From VRUE01 sp963725085 (GTDB taxonomy: Bacteria; Actinomycetota; Thermoleophilia; Solirubrobacterales; 70-9): DNA of 64,000 bases. Below, piece by piece: positions 7,924-18,077 of this stretch. Every line of letters starts with the position of its first letter. Within the stretch, counting starts at the first letter, position 1. The position numbers were made by a program, and so were the translations under genes. The stretch spans positions 248,001 through 312,000 of the forward strand of contig CAVRXM010000005.1 in the NCBI GenBank assembly GCA_963725085.1. The letters run 5' to 3'. The notes under the pieces are model-generated. The model was not told the origin of the DNA. It worked only from the letters and a program-made list of their open reading frames with translations, and did not search any database.

Positions 7924-8843
7924 ATGCGAATCGGCCCGGAGGCATCGGCGACCGTCGGCGGCACCCCGCTCGTCGCGCTGCGGCGCCTCGGCGAGGGCGT
8001 CGGCGCCGAGGTCTGCGCCAAGCTCGAGTACTTCAACCCCGGCGGCTCGGTCAAGGACCGGATCGGGGTCGCGATGATCGACGCCGCCGAGGAGGCGGGC
8101 GAGATCGCGCCGGGGCGAAGCGTGATCGTCGAGCCGACCAGCGGCAACACCGGCATCGCGCTGGCGATGGTCTGCGCCGCGCGCGGATACGAGCTGATCC
8201 TGACGATGCCCGAGGGGATGAGTCGCGAGCGGGCGAAGCTGCTGCGCGCCTACGGCGCCGAGGTTCGCGAAACGCCGTCCCTGGGCGGGATGAACGAGGC
8301 CGTCGAGCTCGCCGAACAGATCCGCGAACAGCGCAAGGGCTTCATGCCGCAGCAGTTCTCCAACCCGGCCAACCCCGAGATCCACCGCCGGACGACCGCG
8401 GAGGAGATCTGGAGCGACACCGACGGGGAGATCGGCGCCTTCGTCACCGGCGCCGGGACGGGGGGGACGATCACCGGCGTAGGTCGGATGCTGCGCGAAC
8501 GCAGCCCGGACACCCTCGTCGTCGCGGTCGAGCCGGCGACCTCTCCGGTTCTCTCCGGGGGCGCCCCGGGGCCGCACAAGATCCAGGGGATCGGGCCCGG
8601 CTTCGTCCCGGCGGTCCTCGACCGCTCGGTGATCGACGAGGTGATCACCGTCGACGACGAGGACGCGCTCGAGACCGCCCGCCTCGCCGCCCGCAGGGAG
8701 GGAATCCTCGCCGGGATCTCGGCCGGGGCCAACATCCGCGCCGCCCTCGACGTCGCCGCGCGCCCCGAGCTCGCCGGCAAGCGGGTCGTGACGATCGTCT
8801 GCGACTCGGGCGAGCGGTACGTGTCCCTACCCTTCTTTGCACC

Positions 8844-8847
<4 letters not shown>
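7924..8847 (+). CDS. cysK: Cysteine synthase (O-acetylserine sulfhydrylase)
   Basis: CysK replaces the acetyl group of O-acetylserine with sulfide to give cysteine, using PLP. Seen here: YFNPGGSVKDR with the PLP lysine (about residue 40), the substrate loop PTSGNTGIA, the phosphate-binding GAGTGGTITG and ILAGISAGAN near the end. The 307 residues from the ATG at 7924 match the usual size, and RIGPEASATVGGTPLVAL matches the usual N-terminus better than the GTG at 7900. Its stop overlaps the cysE start (GTGA), so the two are translationally coupled. Confidence 0.93.
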
Positions 8848-9509
<662 letters not shown>

Positions 9510-9609
9510 TGGGCAGGGCGCGGCCGAGGAGCCCGAGCTGCGCCCCCGAACCGGGCGCTCCTCTGCGGGAGGCTGAGCCCTCCGCCAGTCCCTCTATTCT
9601 CGGCTGGAG

Positions 9610-11865
9610 ATGCTCCAGACCGAGCCGGAGACCCCGAATGACCTCCCGGGCGGCCACGAGGCCGCGCCGACCGAGGTCGGCGCCGACCGTATCGAGCGGC
9701 TGCTGGCCGACCTCAACGAGCCCCAGCGCGAGGCCGTGCTGCACGGCGAGGGGCCGCTGCTGGTCGTCGCCGGCGCCGGGTCCGGCAAGACCCGGGTCCT
9801 GACCCGCCGCATCGCCTACCTGCTCGCGACCGGCGCGGCCCGGCCGGGGGAGATCCTCGCGATCACCTTCACCAACAAAGCGGCGTCGGAGATGCGCGAG
9901 CGCGTCGGCGAGCTGGTCGGGCGCTCGACCCGGGCGATGTGGGTGATGACGTTCCACTCCGCCTGCGCGCGGATGCTCCGCGCCGACGCCGAGCGCCTCG
10001 GCTACTCGCGCAGCTTCACGATCTACGACGAGTCGGACTCGCTGCGGATGCTGAAACGGTGCATCGACGAGCTCGGGATCGACCCCAAGCGCTACCCGCC
10101 GCGCTCGATCCGGGCCCAGATCTCGGGCGCCAAGAACCAGCTGATCGACGTCGACACCTTCACCCAGGCGGCCCGCGACAACACCTTCGAGGAGACGGTC
10201 GCCGCGGCCTACGCCCTCTACGAGAAACGGATGCTGGCCGCGAACGCGATGGACTTCGACGACCTCCTGGTCCGCACGGTCAACGCGCTCGAGCTGTTCG
10301 AGGAGGTCCGCAACCGCTGGCGGAACACGTTCCGCCAGGTCCTGGTCGACGAGTACCAGGACACGAACCGGGCCCAGTACCGGCTGCTGCAGCTGCTCAC
10401 CGCCGAGCACGGCAATCTGATGGTCGTGGGCGACGAGGACCAGTCGGTCTACGGGTTCCGCGATGCCGACATCCGCAACATCCTCGACTTCGAGCGCGAC
10501 TTCCCCGAGGCCGAGATCGTCAAGCTCGAGCAGAACTACCGCTCGACCCAGACGATCCTCTCGGCCGCCAACGCGGTGGTCGAGCAGAACCGGCAGCGGC
10601 GGCCAAAGCACCTCTGGACCGACCTCGAGGGGGGCGAGCCGGTGCGGCTCTCCGAGCTCTCCGACGAGCACGAGGAGGCGCGCTGGGTCGCCGGCGAGAT
10701 CGAGCGCCTCGGCGAGGAGGACGGGCGTGAGGCGCGAGGACGTCGCGGTCTTCTACCGGACCAACGCGATGAGCCGGGTGCTCGAGGACACCCTGGTCCG
10801 GTTCGAGCTTCCCTACCAGGTGATCGGCGGGACGAAGTTCTACGAGCGGGCCGAGATCAAGGACGCGGTCGCCTACCTGAGCCTCCTCGTCAACCCCTCC
10901 GACCAGGTCTCCTTCGGCCGGGTCGTCAACTCACCGCGGCGCGGGATCGGGAACACGAGCCAGGGCCGGCTCGCCGCCCACGCCAACACGACCGGGCAGC
11001 CGATCTGGGACGTCGCGGGCGCGGTCGAGGAGGTCCCCGGGATGGGGGCGGCGGCGATCAGGGCCATCTCCCGCTTCCACGAGACGATGGAGGACCTCCG
11101 CCGGCGCGCCGACTCGACGTCGGTCGCCGAGCTGCTCGAGGCCTGTCTGCGCGAGACCGGCTACCTCGACGCCCTCGCCGCCGAGCGGACGGTCGAGGCC
11201 GAAGGGCGGGCCGAGAACCTCGAGGAGCTGGTCGGGGTGGCGGCGGAGTTCGACGCCAACCGCGAGCTCGAGGGCGAGGGTGACCTCTCGCCGCTGGAGG
11301 AGTTCCTCCAGCAGATCTCCCTCTACACCGAGCAGGACGGCCTCCGCGACGAGTCGGTGATCACCCTGATGACCCTCCATAACGCGAAGGGGCTCGAGTA
11401 CGACACGGTCTTCATCGTCGGCTGCGAGGACGGCGCCTTCCCCCACATGCGGGCGCTCGAAGAGGGCGGCGAGGAAGAGGAGCGGCGACTCTGTTATGTC
11501 GGCATCACCCGCGCGAGGCGGCGCCTCTACATGACCTGGACCCGGGAACGGCGGCTGTTCGGGCGGGCCGAGCGGAACCTGCCCTCGAGGTTCATCGACG
11601 AGCTGCCGGCGGAGCTGACCGAGCGCCACTCGAGCGCGCCCGGGGCCGGCGGGCTCGGAGGCGGGCTGGGGCGCCGTCGGCCCCGGCGCCGATCGACCCC
11701 GGGCCGACGTTGGAACTGCGGACCGGCGACGACGTCGTCCACGCTGCGTTCGGCGACGGGGTCGTCACCGCCGTCGAGCCGGGAGGGGTGGTGGTCGTCC
11801 GCTTCGCCGAGGACGGGTCCGAGCGCAAGCTGATGGCCGACTACGCGCCGATCCGAAAGCGGTAG
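9610..11865 (+). CDS. pcrA: UvrD/PcrA-type 3'-5' DNA helicase, with two apparent frameshifts
   Basis: The product is a superfamily 1A helicase of repair and replication. Motifs in order: Q-motif region LNEPQREAV, Walker A AGAGSGKT, motif Ia TFTNKAA, Walker B VDEYQDTN, motif III GDEDQSVYGFR, motif IV QNYRST, motif V TLMTLHNAKGLEYD and motif VI YVGITRARRRLY. The frame slips at about 10723-10728 and again at about 11660-11680. With both corrected the protein is about 750 residues and ends in the PcrA-type tail GDDVVHAAFGDGVVTAVE...DYAPIRKR before the TAG at 11865. Intact motifs on both sides of each slip argue for sequence error. A -10-like TATTCT is nine bases before the ATG. Confidence 0.85.
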
Positions 11866-11870
11866 CGCCG

Positions 11871-12719
11871 GTGGCCGCCGAGATCATCGACGGCAAGGCG
11901 GTCGCCGCCGCTGTTCGCGAGCGGGTCGCAGCCGAGGTGAGCTCGTTCGAGTCCGAGCACGGCCGGCCTCCGGCGCTGGCGACGGTCCTGGTCGGCGAGG
12001 ACCCGGCCTCCGAGGTCTACATCCGCAACAAGCGCCGCGCCTGCGAGGAGGTCGGGATCAGCTCGATCCACCACGGCCTGCCGGCCGACACCGGCGAGGA
12101 CGAGCTGTTGGACCTTGTCGCGGGCCTCGGCCTCGACGACGCCGTCGACGGCATCCTCGTCCAGCTCCCGGTCCCCGACCAGATCGATCCCGACCGCGTC
12201 GTCGCCACGATCGACCCCGGCAAGGACGTCGACGGCCTGACCCCGTTCAACGCGGGCCTGCTCGCTCACGGGACCCCCGGTCTCACGCCCTGCACGCCCG
12301 CCGGGGTGATGGAGCTGCTTGCGAGCCGGGGCGTCGAGCTCGAGGGGGCCGAGGCGGTGGTCGTCGGGCGCTCGAAGCTCGTCGGGGTGCCGGTCGCGAG
12401 GCTGCTGCTGGCCGCCAACGCGACGGTCACCGTCTGCCACTCCCGGACCCGGGACCTGCCGGCGGTCTGCCGCCGCGCCGACGTGCTCGTCGCCGCGGTC
12501 GGCGTGCCGCGGCTGCTGGGGGCCGACGCGGTGAAGCCCGGCGCCGTCGTGATCGACGTCGGCATGAACCGGTCCGAGGACGGGCTCTGCGGCGACGTCG
12601 ATTTCGAGGCGGCGGCGGAGGTGGCCTCGGCGATCACGCCGGTGCCCGGCGGGGTCGGGCCGATGACGATCGCGATGCTGCTCGTCAACACCGTCGCTGC
12701 CGCCCGGGCCCGGGTGTAG
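11871..12719 (+). CDS. folD: Bifunctional methylenetetrahydrofolate dehydrogenase/cyclohydrolase
   Basis: FolD interconverts 5,10-methylene- and 10-formyl-tetrahydrofolate with NADP, supplying one-carbon units. The 282-residue product shows the folate site with catalytic Lys (SEVYIRNKRRACEEVGI, about residue 56), GILVQLPVP, DGLTPFN, the nucleotide-binding VVVGRSKLVGVPVARLL and the signature TPVPGGVGPMTIAMLL. It starts with GTG five bases after the corrected helicase stop, so the two are probably one transcript. Length and order of motifs are normal. Confidence 0.94.
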   Translation: MAAEIIDGKAVAAAVRERVAAEVSSFESEHGRPPALATVLVGEDPASEVYIRNKRRACEEVGISSIHHGLPADTGEDELLDLVAGLGLDDAVDGILVQLPVPDQIDPDRVVATIDPGKDVDGLTPFNAGLLAHGTPGLTPCTPAGVMELLASRGVELEGAEAVVVGRSKLVGVPVARLLLAANATVTVCHSRTRDLPAVCRRADVLVAAVGVPRLLGADAVKPGAVVIDVGMNRSEDGLCGDVDFEAAAEVASAITPVPGGVGPMTIAMLLVNTVAAARARV

Positions 12720-12759
12720 GGTCGGGCCCGTCCCCGAAATCTCCGGAGGGAGTGAGCTG

Positions 12760-13483
12760 ATGGAAGTCGACAGGCTGAGCACGGGGGAGAAGATCTCCGC
12801 GGTCTCCGCGATCGCCCTCTTCATCCTGATGTTCTTCGACTGGTTTGGCGCCAAGGTCTCGGGCTTCTCGGGCTCGCTCGAAGGCGGAGGCAGCGCCTGG
12901 GACGCCCTCGACGTGATCCCGATATTCCTGATGGCGGCGATCATCGTCGCCCTCGCCGTCGCGGTGATTCGGCTCACCGACGCCGACGTCGAGCCTCCCT
13001 TCTCCCTCAACACCCTCGTCGCCGCGCTCGGCGGCCTCGCGGTAATCCTGATCCTCTACCGGATCATCAACCCGCCCGATATCGGCAGATCTCGCCGGCG
13101 TCTCAATCGATGTCACTCTGAAGATCTGGATCTTCGTCAGCCTCGTCGCCGCCGCCGGTATCGCCTACGGCGGCTATAGCGCGATGCGCGAGGAAGGCAC
13201 CTCCTTCGGCGATGCGGCCGACCGCCTCTCGGGACGGGGCGGGGGTGGCGCCGCGCCGGGCGGAGGAGGGGGCCATCGGCCTCCACCGCCGCCGCCCCCG
13301 GCCGGAGGCCAGGTCCCGGGCCAGCAGCCGCCGCCGCCACCGCAACAGCAGCCTCCGCCCCCACCCCAGGCGCCGCCCGTCCCGGAATCCCCTCAGCCTC
13401 CGCCGCCCCCGGCTCCACCTCAAGCGCAGCCGCCACCGCATCCGCCCGGCCAGCAGCCTCCTCCGCCTCCCCAGCAGCCCTGA
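12760..13483 (+). CDS. Four-helix membrane protein with long proline-rich tail, frameshifted
   Basis: A GGAGGGAG site precedes the ATG at 12760. The first 110 residues hold three hydrophobic segments (SAVSAIALFILMFF, IPIFLMAAIIVALAVAVI, LVAALGGLAVILILYRII). A one-base slip at about 13085-13090 then hides a fourth (KIWIFVSLVAAAGIAYGGY). After it comes a Gly- then Pro/Gln-rich tail of about 85 residues with many PPPPP blocks. The corrected protein would be about 241 residues. Proline-rich tails of this type usually face the cytoplasm or span the wall and bind partners; no catalytic motif is seen. It follows folD by 40 bases. Confidence 0.6.
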
Positions 13484-13486
13484 CCG

Positions 13487-15329
13487 CTAGGAGGAGGTCG
13501 CGGCTATCCCGCCGGCGACGCGCTTGGAGAGGGCGATGATGGTCATCATCGGGTTGACGCCGACCGCGGTCGGGAACAGCGAGGCATCGGCGACGTAGAG
13601 GCCGGAGACGCCGTTCACCGATCCGTCGGCGGCGCAGACGCCCGCGCCGGGGTCGGAGGAGACGCGCGCGGTCCCCATCGGGTGAAAGGCCTCGAGCCGC
13701 AGCTCGGACGGCCTGAAGCTCGTCGCCTCGAACTCGGGCAGATCTCCCGGGTGAAGGACCGGAACGCGGCCGATGTTCGGGTAGACCTCGGCGGCGCCGG
13801 CGGCGAAGTGGACCTCGGCGGCGCGGGCGATGCCGAACGCGATCCGCCTGGCGTCATCGTCGGTGAGGGCGTAGGTCATCCGCAGCTCCCCGTCGCGGGC
13901 GAGCCCGACTCGCCCCGCCGAGTGATCGGTGAGGTGGACGCCGATCGACCCGATCCGGCTGTAGGCGAGCAGCGATTCCTGGTGCTCGCGGCCCGTCCCC
14001 GGCAGCCACGGGCCGCCGAACGGGAGCGGGGTGAAGGTCGCCTCGAGGAGGATCCGCTCGGCCTCCCACTCGTCGACGTAGTAGCTCTGCATCACCCCGT
14101 CCCAGCCGCGCACCTCCTCCTCGTAACGGGCGCCGACCCAGCAGGCGGGGTGAAGGTGGAGATTGCGGCCGACCTGATCCCCGCCGAGGCGGGAGCGCTT
14201 GAGCAGCTCCGGAGTCCCGAGGGCGCCACCGGCGACGATCGTCGCGATGCGGGCGCGGACCGTGTAGGGACGCGGGCGCCCGTTCTCGGGCGCGCCGGCC
14301 AGGCAGCTGACCCCGACCGCCCGGCCGTTCTCGACCAGCACCCGGTGGACGTCGACGCCGGCCCGCAGCCGGGCTCCCGCGGCGACCGCCCGCGGCAGGT
14401 AGCTGACATGCATGCCGCGCTTGGCGTCGATCCGGCACCCGTAGGGGCAGGAGCTGCACTGCACGCAGGAGCCGGCATTGCGCGAGATCGGCCCGCCGCT
14501 GACGCCGAGCGCCTCGGCCCCCTCCATCGCCAGCTGGCCGTTGCGGCCCATCCGCTCGGGATCGAGCTGCTGAACTCGCAGGAACTCCTCGGCCTCGGCG
14601 AAGTCGGGGTCGAGGTCGGCGGCCCAATCGAGGCCATGGGCCTCGAGCCAGTGCAGGAGGACGCGCTCCGGGGCCCGGAAGCAGGTTCCGGAGTTGATCA
14701 CCGTCGTCCCCCCGACCGTCCTCGCGACCGGCACCGGAATCGACGGCCGGCCCTCGGCGATTGTGAGGCCGGCGTCGCGGTAGATCGAGGTGATCGCCTC
14801 GAGCTGGTCGCCGGGATAGCTGTCGCGGTTGTAGTGGGCGCCCGCCTCGAGGACGATCACGTCGAGCCCCGCCTCGGCGAGCACCGCCGCCGCAGCGGCG
14901 CCGCCGGCGCCGGAGCCGACGATGACGACGTCGCATTCCTCGCCGTCGCCGGTGGGCGCCAGGTCGCCGAGCGAGCCGGCTGGCTCAGGCAGCGAGCCGT
15001 CGGCGAGCGCGCAGCTGGTCTCGATCCCGAGCGAGCGCTCGACCCCGGGATCGACCGCGTAGCCGAGCGTCCCGAAGGTCTTCGCCATCAGCACCAGCTC
15101 GTGGAAGAGGCTGAAGCGCGAGTCCTCCATCCGGCTCATGAAGTCTTCGCGCGCACGGCGGTCGAGGCGGCTGAAGCGCCAGGGGAACGGCAGCCACTCG
15201 AAGGCGCGCAAGGCGAGCCGGATCCGACTCAGCATCCGGGGCGAGAGCGAGCGGACGAAGCTCACTGACCCGGCCTGAGACGTCGACCTCGACCTCGGCG
15301 GCGGGCAGGCCGTCGATCGCGGGGGCCAT
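13487..15329 (-). CDS. GMC-family FAD oxidoreductase with cysteine cluster, frameshift near N-terminus
   Basis: FAD-binding glucose-methanol-choline oxidoreductase. Marks: the dinucleotide fold VVIVGSGAGGAAAAAVLAEA followed by VIVLEAG, the GGTTVINSGTCFRAP substrate/FAD region, a CVQCSSCPYGC cluster of four cysteines, and the C-terminal active-site pair His (EAFHPMGTARV) and Asn (TAVGVNPMMTI). The Cys cluster is typical of the subgroup related to long-chain alcohol and cholesterol-type oxidases and may bind iron-sulfur. The N-terminal helical part (MAPAIDGLPAAEVEVDV) is in another frame; the switch lies at about 15262-15282. No better start than the ATG at 15329 is visible. It is probably co-transcribed with the membrane protein upstream. 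Confidence 0.8.
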
Positions 15330-15389
15330 CGCCTCGCAGATCGCGCTGAGGGTGCGCTGCTCGGCGGCCGAGAGCCCCGGCGCGCGCCT

Positions 15390-15833
15390 TCAGCCGGGGG
15401 CCGGCGAGCGCCCGACCCTGCCCGCCAGCGACCAGAGCCAGAGGGCGAGGAGCGCGAGGAACCCGTCGACGAGGAAGTTGAGGAGGTAGGCGAAGACGTC
15501 TTCGTCGAACAGGAAGAAGCCGAGCGAGCTGAGCGATGAGGCGGCCTTGCCGATCGCAAGGACCATGATCAGCGGCCGGTAGCGGACGACGTCGTCCTGG
15601 GCGACGACGCAGAGGGCGGCGATCACCACCATGTAGGCGAACCCGAGCGAGAGCCAGAGCTGCTCGGTCGTCTCCGGGGCACGGGTGAAGCTGCCGATGT
15701 CGTCGCCGAGGTCGGAGATGACTCCGAGGACGCCGTCGGGAGCGGCGATGAAGAGGATCCCGACGACCGCGAAACTGGCGGCGAGCAGCCGCAGGTTGAG
15801 GACGACGAAGCGCTCCGCTCTCTCTCCCCGCAT
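15390..15833 (-). CDS. Integral membrane protein, about four helices
   Basis: The 147-residue product has hydrophobic segments LLAASFAVVGILFIAAPDG, LWLSLGFAYMVVIAALCVV, PLIMVLAIGKAASSLSSLGF and LLNFLVDGFLALLALWLW. The ATG at 15833 follows a purine-poor leader; the charged start RGERAERFVVLNLR fits a cytoplasmic N-terminus. It lies 60 bases upstream of the GMC oxidoreductase on the same strand and is divergent from the exported protein at 15898. No family is recognised; a partner role for the oxidoreductase is possible by position only. Confidence 0.6.
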   Translation of the reverse strand: MRGERAERFVVLNLRLLAASFAVVGILFIAAPDGVLGVISDLGDDIGSFTRAPETTEQLWLSLGFAYMVVIAALCVVAQDDVVRYRPLIMVLAIGKAASSLSSLGFFLFDEDVFAYLLNFLVDGFLALLALWLWSLAGRVGRSPAPG

Positions 15834-15897
15834 CCCGCGGGACTCTAACTGGCTGTGCAGCCAGCCGGGTCGAAGACCCGGTGGTACGGTCGACGCG

Positions 15898-16287
15898 ATG
15901 AAACGCTCTGCGCTGCTGGGGGTGGCGTTCCTCTTGGCTTCCGCGCTCCTGGCTGCGGCGCCGGGGGTCTCGGGCCAGACCACGCATGTCTACTCGGTCA
16001 CCCTGACCATCTCCGTCGACCGGGCCGAACACAAGGTCAAAGGCACGATCAGCTCTCCGGACGCCCCGTCGGAATTCTGCGACCAGGGTGGGGTCCGCCT
16101 GATGCTGGTGCAGCCGGGGAAGGACAAGAAAGTCAACTCCGTCAAGCCCGGTGCCGGGAAATGGGGATTTGGGACGACCGCAAAGCTGCGCGGCGAGCGC
16201 GTCTACGCCGAAGTCCTCGAATACGAAATCCCCGGCCGGCCCGTCATCTGCGAAGGCGCAAAATCGCGGATCGTCACCGCACCTTGA
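15898..16287 (+). CDS. Small exported protein
   Basis: The 129-residue product has a signal peptide (KRSALLGVAFLLASALLAAA, likely cut near VSGQ) and a beta-rich mature part with cysteines in SEFCDQGG and VICEGAK. It ends KSRIVTAP. A -10-like TACGGT sits seven bases before the ATG, a spacing that fits a leaderless transcript. Function is not recognised. It lies just upstream of gatC. Confidence 0.6.
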   Translation: MKRSALLGVAFLLASALLAAAPGVSGQTTHVYSVTLTISVDRAEHKVKGTISSPDAPSEFCDQGGVRLMLVQPGKDKKVNSVKPGAGKWGFGTTAKLRGERVYAEVLEYEIPGRPVICEGAKSRIVTAP

Positions 16288-16329
16288 GCTGGTCCTCACG
16301 GCAGCGCCCGCGACCCTAGAATCGCAGCG

Positions 16330-16617
16330 ATGATCGACCGGGAGCAGGTCCTGCATGTGGCGAGGCTGGCCCGCCTGCGGCTCTCCGATGAGGAGGTCGA
16401 GCGGATGGCGGGCGAGCTCTCGGGGATCCTCGCGCACGTCGACCGGATCTCCGAGCTCGACCTCGACGGTGTCGAGCCGACCGCTCACGTCGTCGACCTC
16501 GAGAACGTGCTGCGCCCAGACGAGCCGCGGCCGAGCTGGCCGAAGGACGTCGTCCTCGAGCAGGCGCCCGACCCGGCCGACGGCGCCTTCCGCGTCCCCT
16601 CCCCTCAGGCCGAATAG
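16330..16617 (+). CDS. gatC: Asp-tRNA(Asn)/Glu-tRNA(Gln) amidotransferase subunit C
   Basis: GatC is the small clamp that holds GatA and GatB together. The 95-residue protein begins IDREQVLHVARLARLRLSDE, the family opening, and includes LSGILAHVDRISELDLDGVE and PTAHVVDLENVLRPDEP. TAGAAT lies seven bases before the ATG, so the gatCAB transcript may be leaderless. The TAG stop shares its last base with the GTG start of gatA. Confidence 0.93.
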   Translation: MIDREQVLHVARLARLRLSDEEVERMAGELSGILAHVDRISELDLDGVEPTAHVVDLENVLRPDEPRPSWPKDVVLEQAPDPADGAFRVPSPQAE

Positions 16618-18077
16618 TGAGCGCAGAGCTGCTCGACCTGACGGTCGCCGAGGCCGCCGCCGAGATCGCCTCCGGCGCGCTCTCGCCCGAGGAGTACTTC
16701 GAGGCCTGGCAGGCGGCCGCGGCCGGCGACGAGCTCAACGCCTACCTCAGCCATGTGGGCGACGCCGGTGCCTACGAGGTGGCCGACGGGCCGCTGCACG
16801 GGATCCCGGTCGCGGTCAAGGACATCTTTTGCACCGAAGGGACCCCGACCACGGCCGGCTCGCGAATCCTCGAGGGCTACCGTCCGCCGTACACCGCGAC
16901 CGCCGTCCGCCGCCTCGACGCCGCCGGCGCCCGCGTCCTCGGCAAGACCAACATGGACGAGTTCGCGATGGGGTCATCGAACGAGAACTCCGCCTACGGG
17001 CCGGTCCTCAACCCCTGGGACCGCGGCCGGGTCCCGGGCGGATCCTCCGGTGGCTCCGCCGCGGTGGTCGCCGGCGGGCTCGCGCCGTGCGCGATCGGGA
17101 CCGACACCGGCGGCTCGATCCGCCAGCCCGCCGCCCTCTGCGGGATCGTCGGCATGAAGCCGACCTACGGCGCGATCTCCCGCTACGGGATGATCGCCTT
17201 CGCCTCCTCGCTCGACCAGTGCGGCCCGCTGACCAGGGACGTCACCGATGCTGCCCTGCTGCTCGCCGCGATGGAGGGCCGCGACAGCTGCGACTCGACC
17301 TCGGTCGGAATCGAGGGAGGGATCGGGGCGCCGAGCCGCGAGGACCTGAAGGGGCTGCGATTCGCGATCCCGGCCGAGCTCGCCGATGACTCGATCGCGG
17401 CCGGCGTGCGCAAGGTCTTCGAGGCGACCCTTGCCCGGATCGAGGAGCTCGGCGGCGAGATCGCCGAGGCTCCGCTGCCGCACGCCGAGCACGGGATCTC
17501 GGCCTATTACGTGATCGCCCCCGCCGAGGCTTCGGCGAACCTCGCCCGCTACGACGGCGTCCGCTACGGGATCCGCCACGAAGCCGACGACCTGATCGAG
17601 ATGTACGAGGAGACCCGGGCGGCGGGGTTCGGCGAGGAGGTCAAGCGCCGGATCATGCTCGGCACCTACGCGCTCTCCTCCGGCTACTACGAGGCCTACT
17701 ACGGCCGCGCCCAGCGGGTGCGGACCAGGATCGCCGAGGACTACCGCGCGGTGTTCGCAGATTTCGACTTCGTCGTCTCACCGACCTCGCCGACCGTCGC
17801 CTTCGAGCTCGGGGAGAAGACTGACGACCCATTGGCGATGTACATGAACGACTTCTTCACGGTGCCGATGCCGCTAGCCGGGATCCCGGCGATCTCGATC
17901 CCCGCCGGCCTCGCCGAGCCCGAGGGCGGCGGCCCGGAGCTGCCGGTCGGGTTCCAGATCGCGGCGCCGGCGTTCGCCGAGCAGGGCCTGCTCGAGGCGG
18001 CGTTCGCGCTCGAGCGGGAAATCGGGTTCGACGCCTCGCCCGGGGGAGGGCGACGGTGCCTGAGCTCGAGGCCGTGA
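16617..18077 (+). CDS. gatA: Asp-tRNA(Asn)/Glu-tRNA(Gln) amidotransferase subunit A
   Basis: GatA is the amidase that frees ammonia from glutamine for transamidation of mischarged tRNA. The Ser-cisSer-Lys triad is visible: Lys in IPVAVKDIF, cis-Ser in PGGSSGGSAA and nucleophile Ser in GTDTGGSIRQPA. The 486-residue length is normal. Presence of gatCAB implies that this organism makes Gln-tRNA and/or Asn-tRNA by the indirect route. The C-terminus overlaps gatB by 22 bases in another frame. Confidence 0.95.
   Translation: MSAELLDLTVAEAAAEIASGALSPEEYFEAWQAAAAGDELNAYLSHVGDAGAYEVADGPLHGIPVAVKDIFCTEGTPTTAGSRILEGYRPPYTATAVRRLDAAGARVLGKTNMDEFAMGSSNENSAYGPVLNPWDRGRVPGGSSGGSAAVVAGGLAPCAIGTDTGGSIRQPAALCGIVGMKPTYGAISRYGMIAFASSLDQCGPLTRDVTDAALLLAAMEGRDSCDSTSVGIEGGIGAPSREDLKGLRFAIPAELADDSIAAGVRKVFEATLARIEELGGEIAEAPLPHAEHGISAYYVIAPAEASANLARYDGVRYGIRHEADDLIEMYEETRAAGFGEEVKRRIMLGTYALSSGYYEAYYGRAQRVRTRIAEDYRAVFADFDFVVSPTSPTVAFELGEKTDDPLAMYMNDFFTVPMPLAGIPAISIPAGLAEPEGGGPELPVGFQIAAPAFAEQGLLEAAFALEREIGFDASPGGGRRCLSSRP

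Noticed and set aside
15385..15559. GMC oxidoreductase start at 15559 in the main reading frame
   Set aside because: That extension is Ser/Arg/Pro-rich shadow of the membrane protein gene. The genuine N-terminal helix is in another frame from 15329, joined by a one-base slip.
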